From Dirofilaria immitis (Eukaryota > Nematoda > Chromadorea > Rhabditida > Onchocercidae), in NCBI GenBank assembly GCA_024305405.1, contig JAKNDB010000105.1:682001-746000 (forward strand): a DNA stretch of 64,000 nt, given 5' to 3'. The translations under genes and the position numbers were made by a program. Shown here piece after piece: positions 51,101 through 64,000 of the stretch (positions are counted from its first letter, which is position 1; each line of letters begins with the position of its first letter). The notes under the pieces are model-generated. The model saw only the letters and a list, made by a program, of their open reading frames with translations. It was not told where the DNA came from and ran no database searches.

Positions 51101-54100
51101 ATACTCCTATTGCTGCAGCTGGCACAGAGAGTCAGATTCGGCACTTGTCACGCATGATTGCGACACAATTAACTAGCATGGAGTTAGGTCCAGGAGTAGA
51201 GAAAATTCGAATGGAAAAACGACAGCAATGCATCGGTTATTTTCTTACACTTATAACACAGAATAATGCGGAGTAATTGAATAAATGGTAGGAAATGAAT
51301 ACTGCTTGTGAAATTATTTTATATAACTTCAATTTTGTTTCGAAAAGAGTTGATCGAACCATTTACTCTCCTATTGTAATCTGCAGTTGAGAACTTAAGT
51401 CTCTGAAATTCCTTGAAGAACTAATAAATAAAATTTTTCAGTTCGTCAAACTGCAAGAATGGAAGGTGTCGTCATTCCACCGAATCCAGTGCACCAATTT
51501 AGCGCAATACAGCAAAACCAAACGCAACAATCTGAATATGTACAGCAAGTAGTTTGTTTTGAAGTGATCACTGATGAAATGTCCAACATTTTTTTCGTTT
51601 TTTAAATAGATGCAATGACGCAATACAAGTACTATTTTTTTCAGGCTTTATCGGCAAAAACTAAACCGAAAATTCAATTTGGATTACTGTCTATTACCAG
51701 AGAATTAAATCGTGAACAATCACTGAAACTTATTCTTTTGCATTTCAACGAATATTAGCCAATGAAAGTATGTGATCCATTGCCTCTCTTACCTTAATTT
51801 TTTCAGTTAAATTATTAGTGAATTTGCATTCCTAACAATTTTCGAAATATATATGAAAACTACCAAACTGTTTTGCGATGCATTTTTATATTTGCACATT
51901 TTATGCAGATAAATCTATATTATTTTCGTTTTCTTTGAGTGTATGAAATATTTTTAGAAAGGGCAATCCAGGGTGGTGTTGTTGTTGCACAACAGAAATT
52001 ATTGATTAGGCTTGTAACGCGTCTGGATCATGACTCATGTCCTGAATTTGAAGATTTGCTTATGGCTTTTATTGTACAAGAGCAAAAATCACGAACTGAA
52101 TTGGCATTGCTGTGGATAACAGAACTTTATGCACAATTTCAAGGGTATATTATTAATGATCGGATTTATATATAATTCGTCTTATACATATATTTTCTGA
52201 GATAGCATCTGGCTTATTCATTAACAAAAAAGCAAAACTAAAGTTAGTAATTTAGATACTCTTTATGTTGTACTTCTTATGCCGCAGAAGGATATCATAG
52301 TGAGTCTCGACGTTACAAACACTACGATGTCGTTTTATGCAATTTGCTGAAAACATTATATGAGCGAGGAGAACATAAAGAAACGTAACGTTTTCCTCCA
52401 AATTTCACTATTTCTCTGAATTATGAGAACGCAAATTCTAGCGCACTTAAAAATTTAATTTTGTTTTTTATAGTCTGTTCCACAAGATCTTATTGGAAGC
52501 ACCTCTGCTGACATCTCAGTCTCTCGTGTGGTTACGAACTGCTTGCCTTGATTCAGTAGGTTTTAGTTTTTTATTCATAGCGTACAGTTCGAAAAAGATT
52601 TATCATCAAAAGCTTTTGATAACTCACAAATCTATGTGTATTCACAAGAATCCTACCTTTTTTCTTTAAATGGATTCTAAAAGAACTACAGGTATTTGGA
52701 GCGTTTGGAATGACGACTTTGCGTGAATTGATTTTAACCCGAGCTAGGCAGCGAAATGAATTGTTATGTATTCTTCTTGACTTCTCATATAGTGATAGGG
52801 CTGATGTCCGTACACAAAGTGTTGAAACAGCAAAGGAATTGTATCAGATTGATTACGTTAAGTAAGACTTTTTATCTTAGCTGAAATTCATGATTATGAT
52901 TTATCATATTCTCGAAAGTTTGCGAAAACATGGATATCAATATTTATTTGTAGGAAGATGTCCGAAAATACTTAGTTTGTTCAATAGATTACTGCACAAG
53001 GCCAGTTCCACCACCCCAACTTTATGCCAATGAAAAAGAAGGTACCAAACCTCAGTGGGATGACGCAACAATACGCATAACCCTAAACTTATTTTTATCA
53101 ATTCTTCCTCTTGACCATTCTTTAATACACACTCTGGCTGCTGTTTACGCGAAATCTTCAAATGATATAAAGCGGGTAAAGTTATTAAAAGCATTTTTAC
53201 TGTTTTCCTTTGTTTTCATACAATTTTATCATTTATTAACATTCACGGTCTAAAACAAGAACAGCGAGAAAGGATTGGTTAAAAATTTTTTAGAATGTTT
53301 TTGATGAATTCAAAGTGATTTTTTGAGAAAATAAAAAAGATAAGGTTGCTCCTTGTCTTAATAATTATTAATAATGGCATCGTAAATGATTTGATTATTT
53401 TGTATTCTTTCCTTTCTGTTTGGCTTCATTTCATGAACATTTTCAACATTATGTTTTCATCGCCGCAATAGATCTCTTGGTCATAACATGCGTTGGATTT
53501 TTATAAATTTATTGTTTCAAAGATAAAGTGTGTTTTCAGGTTACATTGCGTACAATTGATAGTGCAATAAAGTCGATGGGTGCAACAAGCGAACATTTAT
53601 TGGAAATGATTGAAAATTGTCCGCAAGGGGCTGAAACATTTGCTGCTAGAATAGTACATCTTCTCACTGAAAGAAGTATGTTTTGCAAATTATTTATTTG
53701 TTAATGATTCCAAGAAATTTTTTTCCGGATAATGGCTGTCCGGAATTTGCTGTAGTTTCGAGAAAATTAATTCCGCGTTTTAGATCCTCCAACTCAAGAT
53801 CTTGTAAATAAGATAACTGCCTTGTATCAACAGGGAAGAACCGATGTTCGCTCAATGATACCGGTTTTGAGCGGTCTCGATAAGGTTTCGATCTGTTATG
53901 ACTTAGATTTGGTATTTTACGATAAAAGATCGCAGTTTTTACTACTATTTTGCACGACTTAAAGCAAAAGATTGGTTGTTTGGAAAATTTTGCATATATT
54001 GTATGGGTTTTTATTGATTCACCCAGTTATATGTGCTTTTTAATCTGGAAATTTTCAGGATCAAATATTAAGCATTTTGCCGAAGTTTGTTCTCACATTG

Positions 54101-56511
54101 ATTAATCAGAAATCAGTATCTACTGTATTTAATAAACTCTTAGTTGGAAAAAGTAAGTCCGAAGTTAAAAGTAACTCGAAATTATAATTAGGATTTATCC
54201 CAAATTAATGTAATTTTTAATTCTCTTGATCCACAAACTTCAGGTATCAAAACCGGCCTTCATCCAATGGGTGCAGGTGAGTTACTTGTGGCACTGCATA
54301 GAATCCATGCCGAAAATGAAGAGGAGAACAATTTATTGTTGCAGAGTAAGTTTTTGTTTGTACTGGACTATTACAGTGTCTTTCTTTTGAAATATGATAA
54401 CTCTGTTTACTTTATGGCTTTTATTACGGTAAGGAAAGGATGACAAGGAATTTTTGTTGATATTAATTGAATTGTATTGCAAATTTTGTTAGTTGAATTT
54501 TGAGCTCGTTTTATCCATTTTTATTCTACGAGGTATGAGATAAATGATTGTGAATTATAGTATGAAAATAAAAATTATTTACCACAGTATAATGCATTTT
54601 CAGATATCGATGTTTTATTAACACAACCAACAGTATCAAAGGATGCCATAGGCTCAGCAATTGACCAGCTTTGCGACGATGGAATCTTTTCAGAAACCTT
54701 ATTTTACACTGTCACTTGTTCGCATAAAATCTTTCCTGCTCTTGGTGGCTTTATTTCAAACGTATTGGTAAAAATTGCAAACAAAAAACCATGGAAGAGC
54801 GATCCAAATTTATGGCCTTATTTTGTACGCTGTGCCGTTGCGAATGCTCCACATTCCTATTTTGTTAGTTATTTTTTAAAAGCATATTTTTCTTTGAAAT
54901 TTCTGAAATTATTGAATAATAAAGAAATATACCTTCTGTTTTCAGTTTTTTTCATGATAGAAAATTTTTTTTTTAATAGAAAATATTTTCATTCGGTAAC
55001 TCAGGCTAAATGACTTGAGATTTTGCAATTCTGGATATCACTTTACTCATACAATTCCATATCCCTATTTCGTGAAGTTATTGGATTAGAAATAATTTAA
55101 TTTAACAATTTATACTAACGAAGTTTAAGTTGCAGTAAATGTTAAGCATATTTGTCCTGAGTTTAAATAAATTTAAGTGCGTGCATCTAATTACTTATAT
55201 TTAGGGCATAGGTGTTATTCCTATCCTGAGTTTGTCTTAAAACTTCACATTCATATATGTTGAAATATGTTCTACTGTCAAAAAGTCAATTTTGAATTTC
55301 AGGCAATATTAACAGTTCTAACAAATAATGAATTTGATGAATTGTTGCAACAGTCTCGAAAAGAGGGTACTGATATGTTGGGGTCATTACGAGATTATGT
55401 TCCATCATTGTCAGCGCATCAGCAGAAGAAAATTGACCACCATGTTCGAGAAATCATTATGGAATATCGACCAGTAAGCTCGCTATTTTTTGATTTCTTT
55501 ATTACAATACTAGGAAGAACCTCTACATAGTAGAAACTATCAGCCATTAATTGTCATTTAATAAGTCGCATTAAGTAAAAAATCTAATCGGTCATAGATT
55601 TTTTACTTAGTGCATGGATTTATTAGATGATAATCAGCGTTAGTAGTTTCTACAAGTTTCTACCACATTGAGGTAGTTCCTAATACCATAGTTTTTTTCA
55701 TCTTAACATTAAGGATGTATGTGATGAATAATCTTCAAGAAATTCATTTTGAAAAAAATTTGTTCAGTGATAGATAGTTATAGTGAACTAATTTTTTCAT
55801 TCTTTCTGCAGTAGGATTTATCGGTAATAAATGAACTTCATTATCTCTGTCTAGAATCATTGTGATGTTCTTTAATGGGTAGAAAGGGAAAGAAATATAA
55901 TTAGATGTTTTCATATAGCCTTTGCGAAGGAATGAATAATTTAACCATATAGCTTTGTTCGAATGAAAGAAAAGAATAGAATCATCCGTACCAGACTATT
56001 TATGGCCATCATTAAAAAGCGAACAAGGATGACTGAAAAACAAAGACTACAAAAAGCATGAGAAAAACAAATGTCAGAATGGACAAACCTTCTTTTGTGC
56101 CACTTTTTGACTCTATATGGACATAACTTTTTATTCACAAAAACGCTTGCAAAACAAATTTTATAAATTATGTATAAGTGATATGTTACTCATATATCGA
56201 AACTGAAGTTTTAATGAATGATCCAAACTGTTTAATAAATGGCATAAAAAGGACAGTTTTTATTTTGAAAAAGTGAAAAACCTAAGAAAATTTCACAATT
56301 TTAGTGAGAAGGCGCCGAGTTTATTTTATTTTTCTTAGCTTGAATTTGGTGTAATGACAGTATATTTTGATATAATGTTCATAATGTTTATTTTTTATAA
56401 TGTTTATTTATTATATCTTCTATTAAATGCTCCATTTAACTTGCTTATCTTTGGGACTTCATAATGTTTTCTTTTTTTCAGAATAAGGCAGAAAACAAGG
56501 AGGATGTATGA
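48130..56511 (+). CDS. symk-1: Symplekin
   Basis: Scaffold of the cleavage and polyadenylation machinery and the histone mRNA 3' end complex; nuclear. About 24 exons, from 48130-48159 ([10 protein letters not shown]) to 56482-56511 (NKAENKEDV, stop). Matches to animal symplekin run the whole length: HEAT-like N-terminus ([38 protein letters not shown]), [14 protein letters not shown], the [20 protein letters not shown] block, [74 protein letters not shown] and LPxxLGGF-like [15 protein letters not shown]. Missing single bases are seen at 48905-48908, 48925-48929, 50810-50814 and 51736-51739; a further one-base conflict lies at the junction near 52143/52288. Each is compensated by splice phase of the neighbouring exons. 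The long last intron (55474-56481) was chosen because exon 56482 continues phase 0 into a short acidic end. Confidence 0.96.
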
Positions 56512-57053
56512 AGATCTCAAAAGATGTTCTTTATTGTGATTATTTTTTTGCTTGAAATTATTGATTAACGTAAACAGTAAATCATTTTGCAAATCTTACA
56601 CGCATTTACAAATGTTTTCCTTCATTTATATTTAGAAATGATACCAGGATTATAGAGAAGTTTGTTCTGTAGTAGTAGTAGTTAAAACCATAGCATAGTA
56701 CAAAATAAATTGGTTTATATAGCTGTGAGGTTCGATAAGAATGAAGACTATGTTTTCATAGGAATCCTGAACTATAAAAGGCTTTGGATGAACCTAAGGA
56801 CATGTGAAAATACTTGTTTGGACGTGAAGCAGTTTTAGTACTACGGAGTTTATGAACTTTAGACATGGTGTGTAAATTAGTTGAATGGGGTTTGCTGAAA
56901 AAATTTGATCCCTAAGTTGATTTGCTTTATTCCTGACAAATGTGAGATATATAGTACAACATATCTGACTATCACTTGCCTATAACTATAGGTGCGTGAA
57001 TCTATATTGTGAAATTGGAATGAATGAGGAATTAAAAGTTGCAATGAACTAAC
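56512..57053. other. Spacer between symplekin and the GNB1L-like gene
   Basis: 540 bp on the same strand; no exon. No strong trans-splice acceptor directly precedes the next ATG; the nearest candidates are AG dinucleotides about 10-40 bases upstream. Confidence 0.45.
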
Positions 57054-59330
57054 ATGTCGAAAACAACGAAGGAACCGATTCCGTTATTCATTCATTATGG
57101 CTTTGTTGGCGGTGTTTCCTGTTCCGCAATTGTCTACATACGTGATGAATCGCATTTGGCCGTTGGTACTACACGTGGGAAATGTACCTTGTTTTCATCC
57201 AGTACCTATTTGTGCACTTCCACAGTTTATAGTTAGTTTTAATTTTTTAACAGCTATAATATCACTCGATCAGATATACCTGAACTTATTCTTTTACAGT
57301 AATAATAGGTTTCATTATTCTGCTCTTTGGAAAACATTTTTGAATATTCGAAGAATTACTTATGATAAAATCTGTAAAATACGAAATGAATTAATACGCA
57401 TTGTGCTGAATGCCTTATGCACAAAAAGCAACTTTATAGAAATGTTTTCACATTGTCTATACTTTTAATAGTAAAGAGATATTGATTCCAGTCAGATAAT
57501 TAAAAATGAAAAGTAGATACAAACGATGTATAAACTTGGATATTTATTTTCGAGACATCTTTTGATTCTACATTAACAAATACATTTTTCGATTTAATTG
57601 AAATTTTTGTGCTTGACAGATATATTAGTTTCTCGTAAGTTTTTAGTGATATTTGAGGATCGGTATGACTAATTTGTATTGATTACTTAATTGATAAGAA
57701 GAATTTGGATAGATTTACTCTGCATAATTGATTATATTTCCTCGTTTGTTTTTCAGTCGACCCAAATGATAGATCAATAGTAGCAGTAGGACAATTTACA
57801 GAGGACTGCATATTTGTGCATGTTCGTGCTCATGCAGTTCTACTGTTTTCAGTGGACAGATCTTCGAAGGTTACGATTATTTATCATTTTTATACAAGAA
57901 GTATTAAGAAAATACAAATTATTCAGAAGAAAAGGTATAAAGCAAAATGAAAGTTAAGGCTGCGTGCTGAATGAGGTGGAAAGGATTAGATTAAATTAGA
58001 TATTACTGAAGTATTTTCCTGTGGAAATTCAATTTTTTTGTAATTGTTTTATTGTTCAGATTCTAAGTTTTTGTCTTCGAAGGACAATACAAACAGAATT
58101 TTACGGCTTCTGTGGTGCATTTTGCTATAGATCTCAGTTATTTTGTCCGTTTCTTCAGGTAATTCTAGTTCAGTTTTTTTCCGCTTTCTTGTAGCTTTCC
58201 ATTTCATCTTTATCTTTTGTTTTCTAATATATTTGATTGTATTTATCTTGAGAATGACAAATGCTTAATTGGCGTCTTCACCGGCGTAACAGAGCAGATG
58301 TCTCGAATTTGGTCTCATGATGATGCTAGCACTATAATGGCGTTCGCTATATCGGATAATGGATATTTGGCTTGTGGCTTCGAAACTGGAGGCGTAAAAT
58401 TGTGAATATTGAAGATTTCAATATTATAGATGAAGTATGTAGTAATTTTATAATTAATCAGTAAAGTTGATTAATTATTTAGCTTCTATTATTTTTCGAT
58501 CAATTAGTTTGTCACGAAGTAAATTTTCCAAATATTGATTTTAAGCACTTTAATGTTCATATTTAAGAAAAACTTTTTCCCGAACCTATTCTTGCTTGTG
58601 CATCATTTGCTAACACATTCGCTGTATCATCCGTTATGTCGCCACTAATGTTAATTAATGTGACAGTGAACGGGATTAGTGATGAAAAGAAATTTTATTC
58701 CCGAAAAAGTAAGTTTTTAATGAACTGTAACTTAAATGAATACTTACCGAATAGAATATTTAGTTTGCATACTGTAATGTACGCAGAATAGCTGTAACGA
58801 AACTGTTCAAATGTGTCTAAATAAAGCAGTACATATTTCATTGGATATTCATATCTGAAAGTTAAAATTTATAAGCCAAGTACCAATTTACTAATGCTTT
58901 CATAATTTATATGATTATATTTTTGATGTTTAGACTTTGTATTATATTTATAATAAACATCTTTTTGTTACTGTTCTGAGTTTCAAGTGTAGAATAACGT
59001 TAGATATTTTAGAATGAGCAAAAATTAAATTAAGAAAATAACGCTTGCATATTTTGGTTACAAATATTGTTTTTGTAACAAAAGTTTTATTGCAGAGTGG
59101 GTGGTTGCTCTTCTCTGTCCTTTTCAAATTCTGGTAAAGAGCTTGCTTCTGGTTATTGGAATGGAATGGTGCGTATAAATTCCGTAAGAACAGGAGCAAT
59201 ACGAGCTGTTTTGCGTTTCCATTCCGAAAATATCAGTTGTTTATATTGGACTAAAATTGATGATCAACGATTACTGTTTGTTTGTTCAAAGGATACTAAA
59301 TTATCAATATGGAATTTATATAATGATTAA
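57054..59330 (+). CDS. GNB1L-like WD-repeat protein
   Basis: Seven-bladed WD-repeat protein; vertebrate GNB1L supports the TTT complex in folding of PI3K-like kinases such as ATM and mTOR. Exons 57054-57231, 57757-57869, 58060-58158, 58253-58434, about 58568-58708, and 59096-59330. The C-terminal repeats fit best: SLSFSNSGKELASGYWNGM, LRFHSENISCLYW and CSKDTKLSIWNLYND, against human ILATAGWDHRIRVF, LAFHSAAVQCVAF and GSKDQRISLWSLY. The N-terminal repeats are diverged (VSCSAIVYIRDESHLAVGTT; FYGFCGAFCY). Missing bases are inferred in A runs at 58396-58399, 58568-58572 and 58704-58708; without them exon 4 ends at a premature stop and phases fail. About 290 residues. The repeat class is sure, the orthology moderately so. 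Confidence 0.8.
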
Positions 59331-60344
59331 ATTATTAAAGCGAATTCCATTTTGTTCCAAAACACGCTTCACAAATATTTTGAACCATTTTGAAACCTTC
59401 ACAATTTATTTTTTTTTAAATACGTCAGGTGATTTGCAACAAACATTGACCTTTATATTGTGAAAAAAGCATTCAATAATAAATTAATCCTCAAGCTGCT
59501 ATTGAAATGCTTTGAATTTGCTTGTGGAAGCTACTTCCACATTGTATGCAAGTACAGTTTTGTTGCAAGATCTGGTAGTTTAGAGATTATCAAGAGAAAT
59601 AAGATACATCAAAATAACTTTTAATGAAATAGGAAATTTATTGAACTAATCGGTATTGTTATATTCATTGATGGTTACTTTCAATTGATCAGCATGAACA
59701 ATTTATCCTTACTAAATAATCCAACTATACACACAACAATCTTTCTTATGCTCGGAAAATCTAAGTCCTCAGTAAAAATTCAACCACTCATTCCTGAGAT
59801 ACTGCAAATCGTAAAATATACTGGCATTCAATAAAAGAAACCGGTACTAAAATTTTTTTATTGATAAATTTAAAGGCGAAAAATGAGGAGAAAGAGGAGA
59901 TTGTTTGAGCAATATCAATCAAACGATAAAGACAGCTCGTATTGGGAAATGGAAGAACAACTGGTGAAGAATTTCTTCAACTTCATTTTTAAGTAGCACA
60001 CTTGTTGGTTTTGAAAGGAGAGAAAGATGTATTTTCATTTGAAGACATTTTTTATTTCTTCCAATATTAAGAGATTTTGGATTTCTAGAAATTCCGAAGA
60101 ATTTAAATAACTTTCTGAATTTGAAAATAAATTTTAAAATCTACTCTGAAATTTTATGTTTTTGCGAATGATTGATATCGTCAGTTTGACTTCTTTCAAT
60201 ATTTAGAAGCAGTAAACTAACCAAGCATGAAGTGTGAATTAGGCCAATTAGGTCAGTCATTCTATCACCGTATTTTCTTATTTTCAGAACCTGATATTAG
60301 ATACATTGGCGAATCTCACTATTAACAAGATTTCTCTCTTGTCA
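59331..60344. other. Intergenic with one tiny ORF
   Basis: 1 kb before the peroxidasin start. A 37-codon frame at 59883-59996 (MRRKRRLFEQYQSNDKD, then WEMEEQLVKNFFNFIFK) is compositionally protein-like but isolated. A TTTTCAG site at about 60283-60289 is a candidate acceptor for the peroxidasin message. Confidence 0.4.
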
Positions 60345-63300
60345 ATGCGTTGGTTACACCTTGTTTCATTTTTGCAACTGATGTTGATAAGCGGTGAGGT
60401 ACTAACGGGTAACTACTGTCCAAAACGATGCCTATGCTATAAAGGGATAATCGATTGCCGTCAACAGTCATTATTCACTGTACCCCGTTATTTACCGGCA
60501 AATACCACTGTATTGGATTTGCGAAATAATCACATAACAAAGATTTTTAAGGGTGATTTCAAGAATTTGGGAAATTAGAATTTCTGCTGATTTCATCAAA
60601 TCGGATTCATACTTTTGAAGAGGTATTTCTCAGTAAAGTTATTTGGGAATTTCGTTTTTAAAAGAAGTTTTAACTTTTTTAAATTCAGTATTTTTGGTAT
60701 ATAAGTAACCATTGATAAATTTTCCATCTTCTTTTCACATAAAAACTTCAATCTTATATAGAAATGGTTGAGACAGCTTTCAAGAAAATAGTTTATTTTG
60801 AATTATTATTCAGGGAACATTGGATGGAAATTTGAAGCTTAGAAAATTATGGCTATCAAGAAATCGTTTGGAATCAATTCCTAAGTTCAGTTCCCATCAT
60901 CTTATCGATTTACATTATGTCGATTTATCATTCAATGGTATCAATTATATTGAGCAAGAACTATTATGGAATATACCGAATCTTCGCGTGCTTAATTTGG
61001 CCAATAATGCTATTCAAATACTCCCGGAACATATTTTTGATTATTCAAAGAAGTTGAAAACAATCATTCTAAATAGCAATCCATTGAATTGCGATTGCAG
61101 GTATAAGTTACTTTATTACTGCATAATTAAAATTAATTAATGATACAGTTCGCGAATTAAAGAACACAATAATACTCCTCAATAATTTTGGTTTTTTGGA
61201 GCCAACATTTTTCAAATGGTTTGGGAAGAGAAGGGAGAAGTCGCTTTTAAGAGCTGAATCTATCGCTATTTCTCAATATCTACATGAAATGCTACCATAC
61301 TTAAATATTAGTAAATAAAGTATTTTGTAGTATACTAGTTGATTCATTTCTCATTTACTTCAATTTTCTCGGAACATTTTTTGTGATAATTTACATTTCC
61401 TATCCACTCTCTTGTTCACAATGAAGTATCTAAATAGCGTTTCATCGAGTTTCTTGCAATATTTTAAATACATTTTGTAGAAATAAATAAGAGATACATC
61501 ACACTGTTTCGTCCAAAGACGATAATCAGAAAAATTTTTTCAAATGTTTTCGGTGCATAGATCGGAGGGTGCAATCATGTACAGCTTAGAAATTCTATCT
61601 ATGTTGTGCATTGAATGTATCATTTAATGTTAAAGTATCCATCAACAGTAAAGTATACTGGTTATTTTTTGAATTTAACAATTTCAGTTTCGGTTATATA
61701 TGCTGGATCTCGCATACAGCTAGAGTTACAAGTAAATAAATATGTCTGTTACTATTTCAGATGGTTACCACTGATTGACTTTGTTCATCAACGATGCGGT
61801 AATGTATCACCAGTGTGTCGCAATCCGGATTCACTTCGTCAGCGGCAGTTCTTATCGCTAAAAAGCCAAGATCTTCGATGTTTTGAAGTGAAACTGCTAG
61901 ATAATCGTAATGCAAAGTGTGAAATCGACAAAACACCAGTTATTTTTATTTACAAGTAACTTTCATAAACTGAAAAAAAGAGATATTTATATTCAATCGT
62001 CCCATGAAAATACCGAAGTGGTGAGGACGAGAGAAATAACGAGAAATTTCCAGTCTTTCCTGAAAAGAGAATGATGAAACAATATACTGTCTTAGTATTG
62101 ATGTGAATATAAAAGCCAACAAAAAGAATTTTTTGGAAAATCGTCAGTTCAGAATTCACGAAATAAATGTTAATCCAAATGTTCCCCAAATATAAGTCCT
62201 TTATATCTGTCAAATTGAATGCTACGATAAATTGAAGAAAAGAAAAAGTGGATAATGATACGAAAGGAATTGAAATACTATCAAATGGTATAATTTCGTT
62301 AAATCCTGATATTTCATTAGACGAGTTACAATGTGCCATTGATTACAATGCAAATTCCACTAGGCAAGTTTTTTGAAATTGAATTTTTTCTTCAGTTTTG
62401 CTACAGTTCTTCTTTTTTAATTTAAGACATACAGGGTCAAATTACAGCAAGTCTCGGCTTCCACGTCAGATTCTTGACGCTTCTTCTGCACCGACATTTA
62501 CCCTGAAACCCAAAGACCGTTCATATCGTGAAGGAACCACTGTTCGGCTTGATTGTGAGGTTCTTTTTCTTCATTGATTTTATTTTTTTGAATTTCAAAG
62601 AGAAATTTTTCGACTGGTCTTCAGTTCTTATGATTGAACGTGAATCGATATTTCAAACATACTGTAGGTGACTGGTAAACCTCGGCCTTTAATAACCTGG
62701 TATTTCAATGGCAAAAAGTTGAAAAGATCTCGGAAATATGAAATGAACTTTGAACAGACGAATTTGAACATTTATCCATTTTTGGAGAGAGATGTTGGAA
62801 AGTGAGTTTGTTAAATATTTAGTTCCAAATTATTTATTAAATAAAATTTGATTTTAATATAATAAAATATAATAAAACTGGATCTAGAAAAGTTATGCAT
62901 CTGGGAACTGTTGAGGTACACTTGCATTGCGGAGAATCTGTATGGTCGCATTGAAACTTCAGCAGAAATTCGTCTCGTTTCCAGTTCGCCTCCTGTTATT
63001 ACAGAAAGTCCAGAAAATCAGGAAGTATCATTGGGTTCAAATGTAACTTTCCATTGCCGAGCTGACGGTGAACCTCGTCCATTTATTACTTGGTTTCTCA
63101 ATGGAGGCGAGATACCCATATTGAGAGGACATTTTCATGTAAGAAACTTCAATACATTATTTGTTATAATTTATTCTACTTCTAAATCTTTTGTTTTCAG
63201 ATAAAATCACTTACTATATTTAGGTATCAGATAATGAAATGGAATTGACCATTTCGAAAGTTACGAAACATGATGAAGGTGTATATTCATGCATGGCTGG

Positions 63301-64000
63301 TAATACAGTTGGTTCAATGACTGCTGAAGCTCGTTTATTAATTGATCAGAATCGAATTCAGAACAATCCAATAAATAATCATCTTATATATGACATTTTC
63401 CAGCAAGCTTCTCAAAACGTAGACAGGTTTGTTAAAATTAAAAGTAATTTGTACTTTGCCGAAGTTATAATAGCTAATAAATGTTTTTCGGTACATATTA
63501 TAAATTTCTTTAAAATTTAATTTTAGCGCTATTGAACAAACACGTGAAAAACTGTCAAAAATTACAACTCCAGATGAGCTCTTGCGATGGTTTCAGTTCT
63601 CATTTCCTCAAACAATAGAGCTTAATCGTGCACGAGAAATTTATGAGGAAAGCATACGTCTTATCCAAAAGCATGTTGAAAAAGGTATAATACATTTATT
63701 TTTGTTTTTCATTGAGACCAAAACTTTGAAATTCAGAAGTTTCAAATCTTGTGCAAAACTTGTTCTAACGACTTCAATCTTAAATTATGAAGTAGTTTTA
63801 GATTTCGTTTGTTATAAAAAGGTACCTGGAAAAGATATTGGTTGCTTTCTAGCAAAGAAAATCTGAATACTAATTTTATTTTAAAGTTTCAGGAACATCG
63901 GTCGAATAAATTATCATTTGAAATTATACACATAACAGAGCATTGAGTTTTACATTAATTGCAGAAAGGAGAATTTCGTCTAAAGCTAATTTTGCAGAAT
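60345..64000 (+). CDS. Peroxidasin, 5' part (cut by window end)
   Basis: Secreted haem peroxidase of the extracellular matrix that forms sulfilimine crosslinks in collagen IV; C. elegans has PXN-1 and PXN-2. Start at 60345 opens a signal peptide (MRWLHLVSFLQLMLISG) followed by the LRRNT cysteine cap YCPKRCLCYKGIIDC. Exons: 60345-60622, 60814-61100 (leucine-rich repeats to CDCR), 61761 to about 61950 (LRRCT), about 62248-62363, 62427-62559, 62668-62801, 62916-63138, 63224-63426, 63527-63684. Two Ig domains are seen (APTFTLKPKDRSY to YTCIAENLYG; PPVITESPENQEV to YSCMAGNTVG), then the linker REIYEESIRLIQKHVEKG that precedes the peroxidase domain in this family. The catalytic domain lies beyond the window. 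One A is missing at 60572-60574, and intron 62364-62426 has a GC donor (CTAG|GCAAGT). The LRRCT to linker exon junction is not fully resolved. Confidence 0.94.

Noticed and set aside
61950..62339. 129-codon minus-strand ORF inside peroxidasin
   Set aside because: It is antisense to a real peroxidasin exon (62248-62363) and to intron sequence; the plus-strand frame fits the gene.

Overview
The window is animal nuclear DNA, very probably from a filarial or other spirurid (clade III) nematode. It is AT-rich, and its genes are split into many exons of about 50-250 nt by short introns with TTTTCAG-type acceptors. Several start codons sit a few bases after an acceptor-like site, as expected for spliced-leader trans-splicing, and the calmodulin ends in the nematode MMTTK. 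The species call is inference. Because exons are short, most genes were read exon by exon by splice phase and by resemblance to families recalled from memory; no search was run.

Left part (1-17 kb): a small secreted peptide (+), a nematode myoglobin-type globin (-, tail-to-tail with it), a protein tyrosine phosphatase-like gene that has lost its catalytic cysteine (+), an unidentified multi-exon gene (-), an unidentified cysteine-bearing gene (+), and a short unresolved gene-like stretch. Middle (17.6-32 kb): calmodulin (-) with a 2.5 kb first intron, then about 9 kb of sparse DNA holding a microsatellite, a hairpin, short repeats, an X-box-like site and weak small-gene candidates, ending in an SSNA1-type coiled-coil gene (+).

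Right part (33.6-64 kb) is gene dense: L-asparaginase with ankyrin repeats (+), RMC1 (-), shugoshin (-), symplekin (+), a GNB1L-like WD-repeat gene (+) and the first two thirds of a peroxidasin (+, cut by the window edge). Shugoshin and symplekin start head-to-head 452 bp apart. RMC1 follows shugoshin on the same strand, and the GNB1L-like gene follows symplekin, both close enough to be operonic. Functions are housekeeping: mRNA 3' processing (symplekin), endolysosomal Rab7 activation (RMC1), chromosome cohesion (shugoshin), centriole and microtubule biology (SSNA1), PIKK maturation (GNB1L) and extracellular matrix (peroxidasin).

Two window-wide patterns stand out. Most of the clearly identified genes carry one or more single-base frame breaks, mostly one base missing from a short A/T run, and adding the base restores both the family match and the splice phase. 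The simplest reading is assembly error, so these genes should not be called pseudogenes. Second, four introns appear to use a GC donor within AG|GCAAG, an unusually high share.
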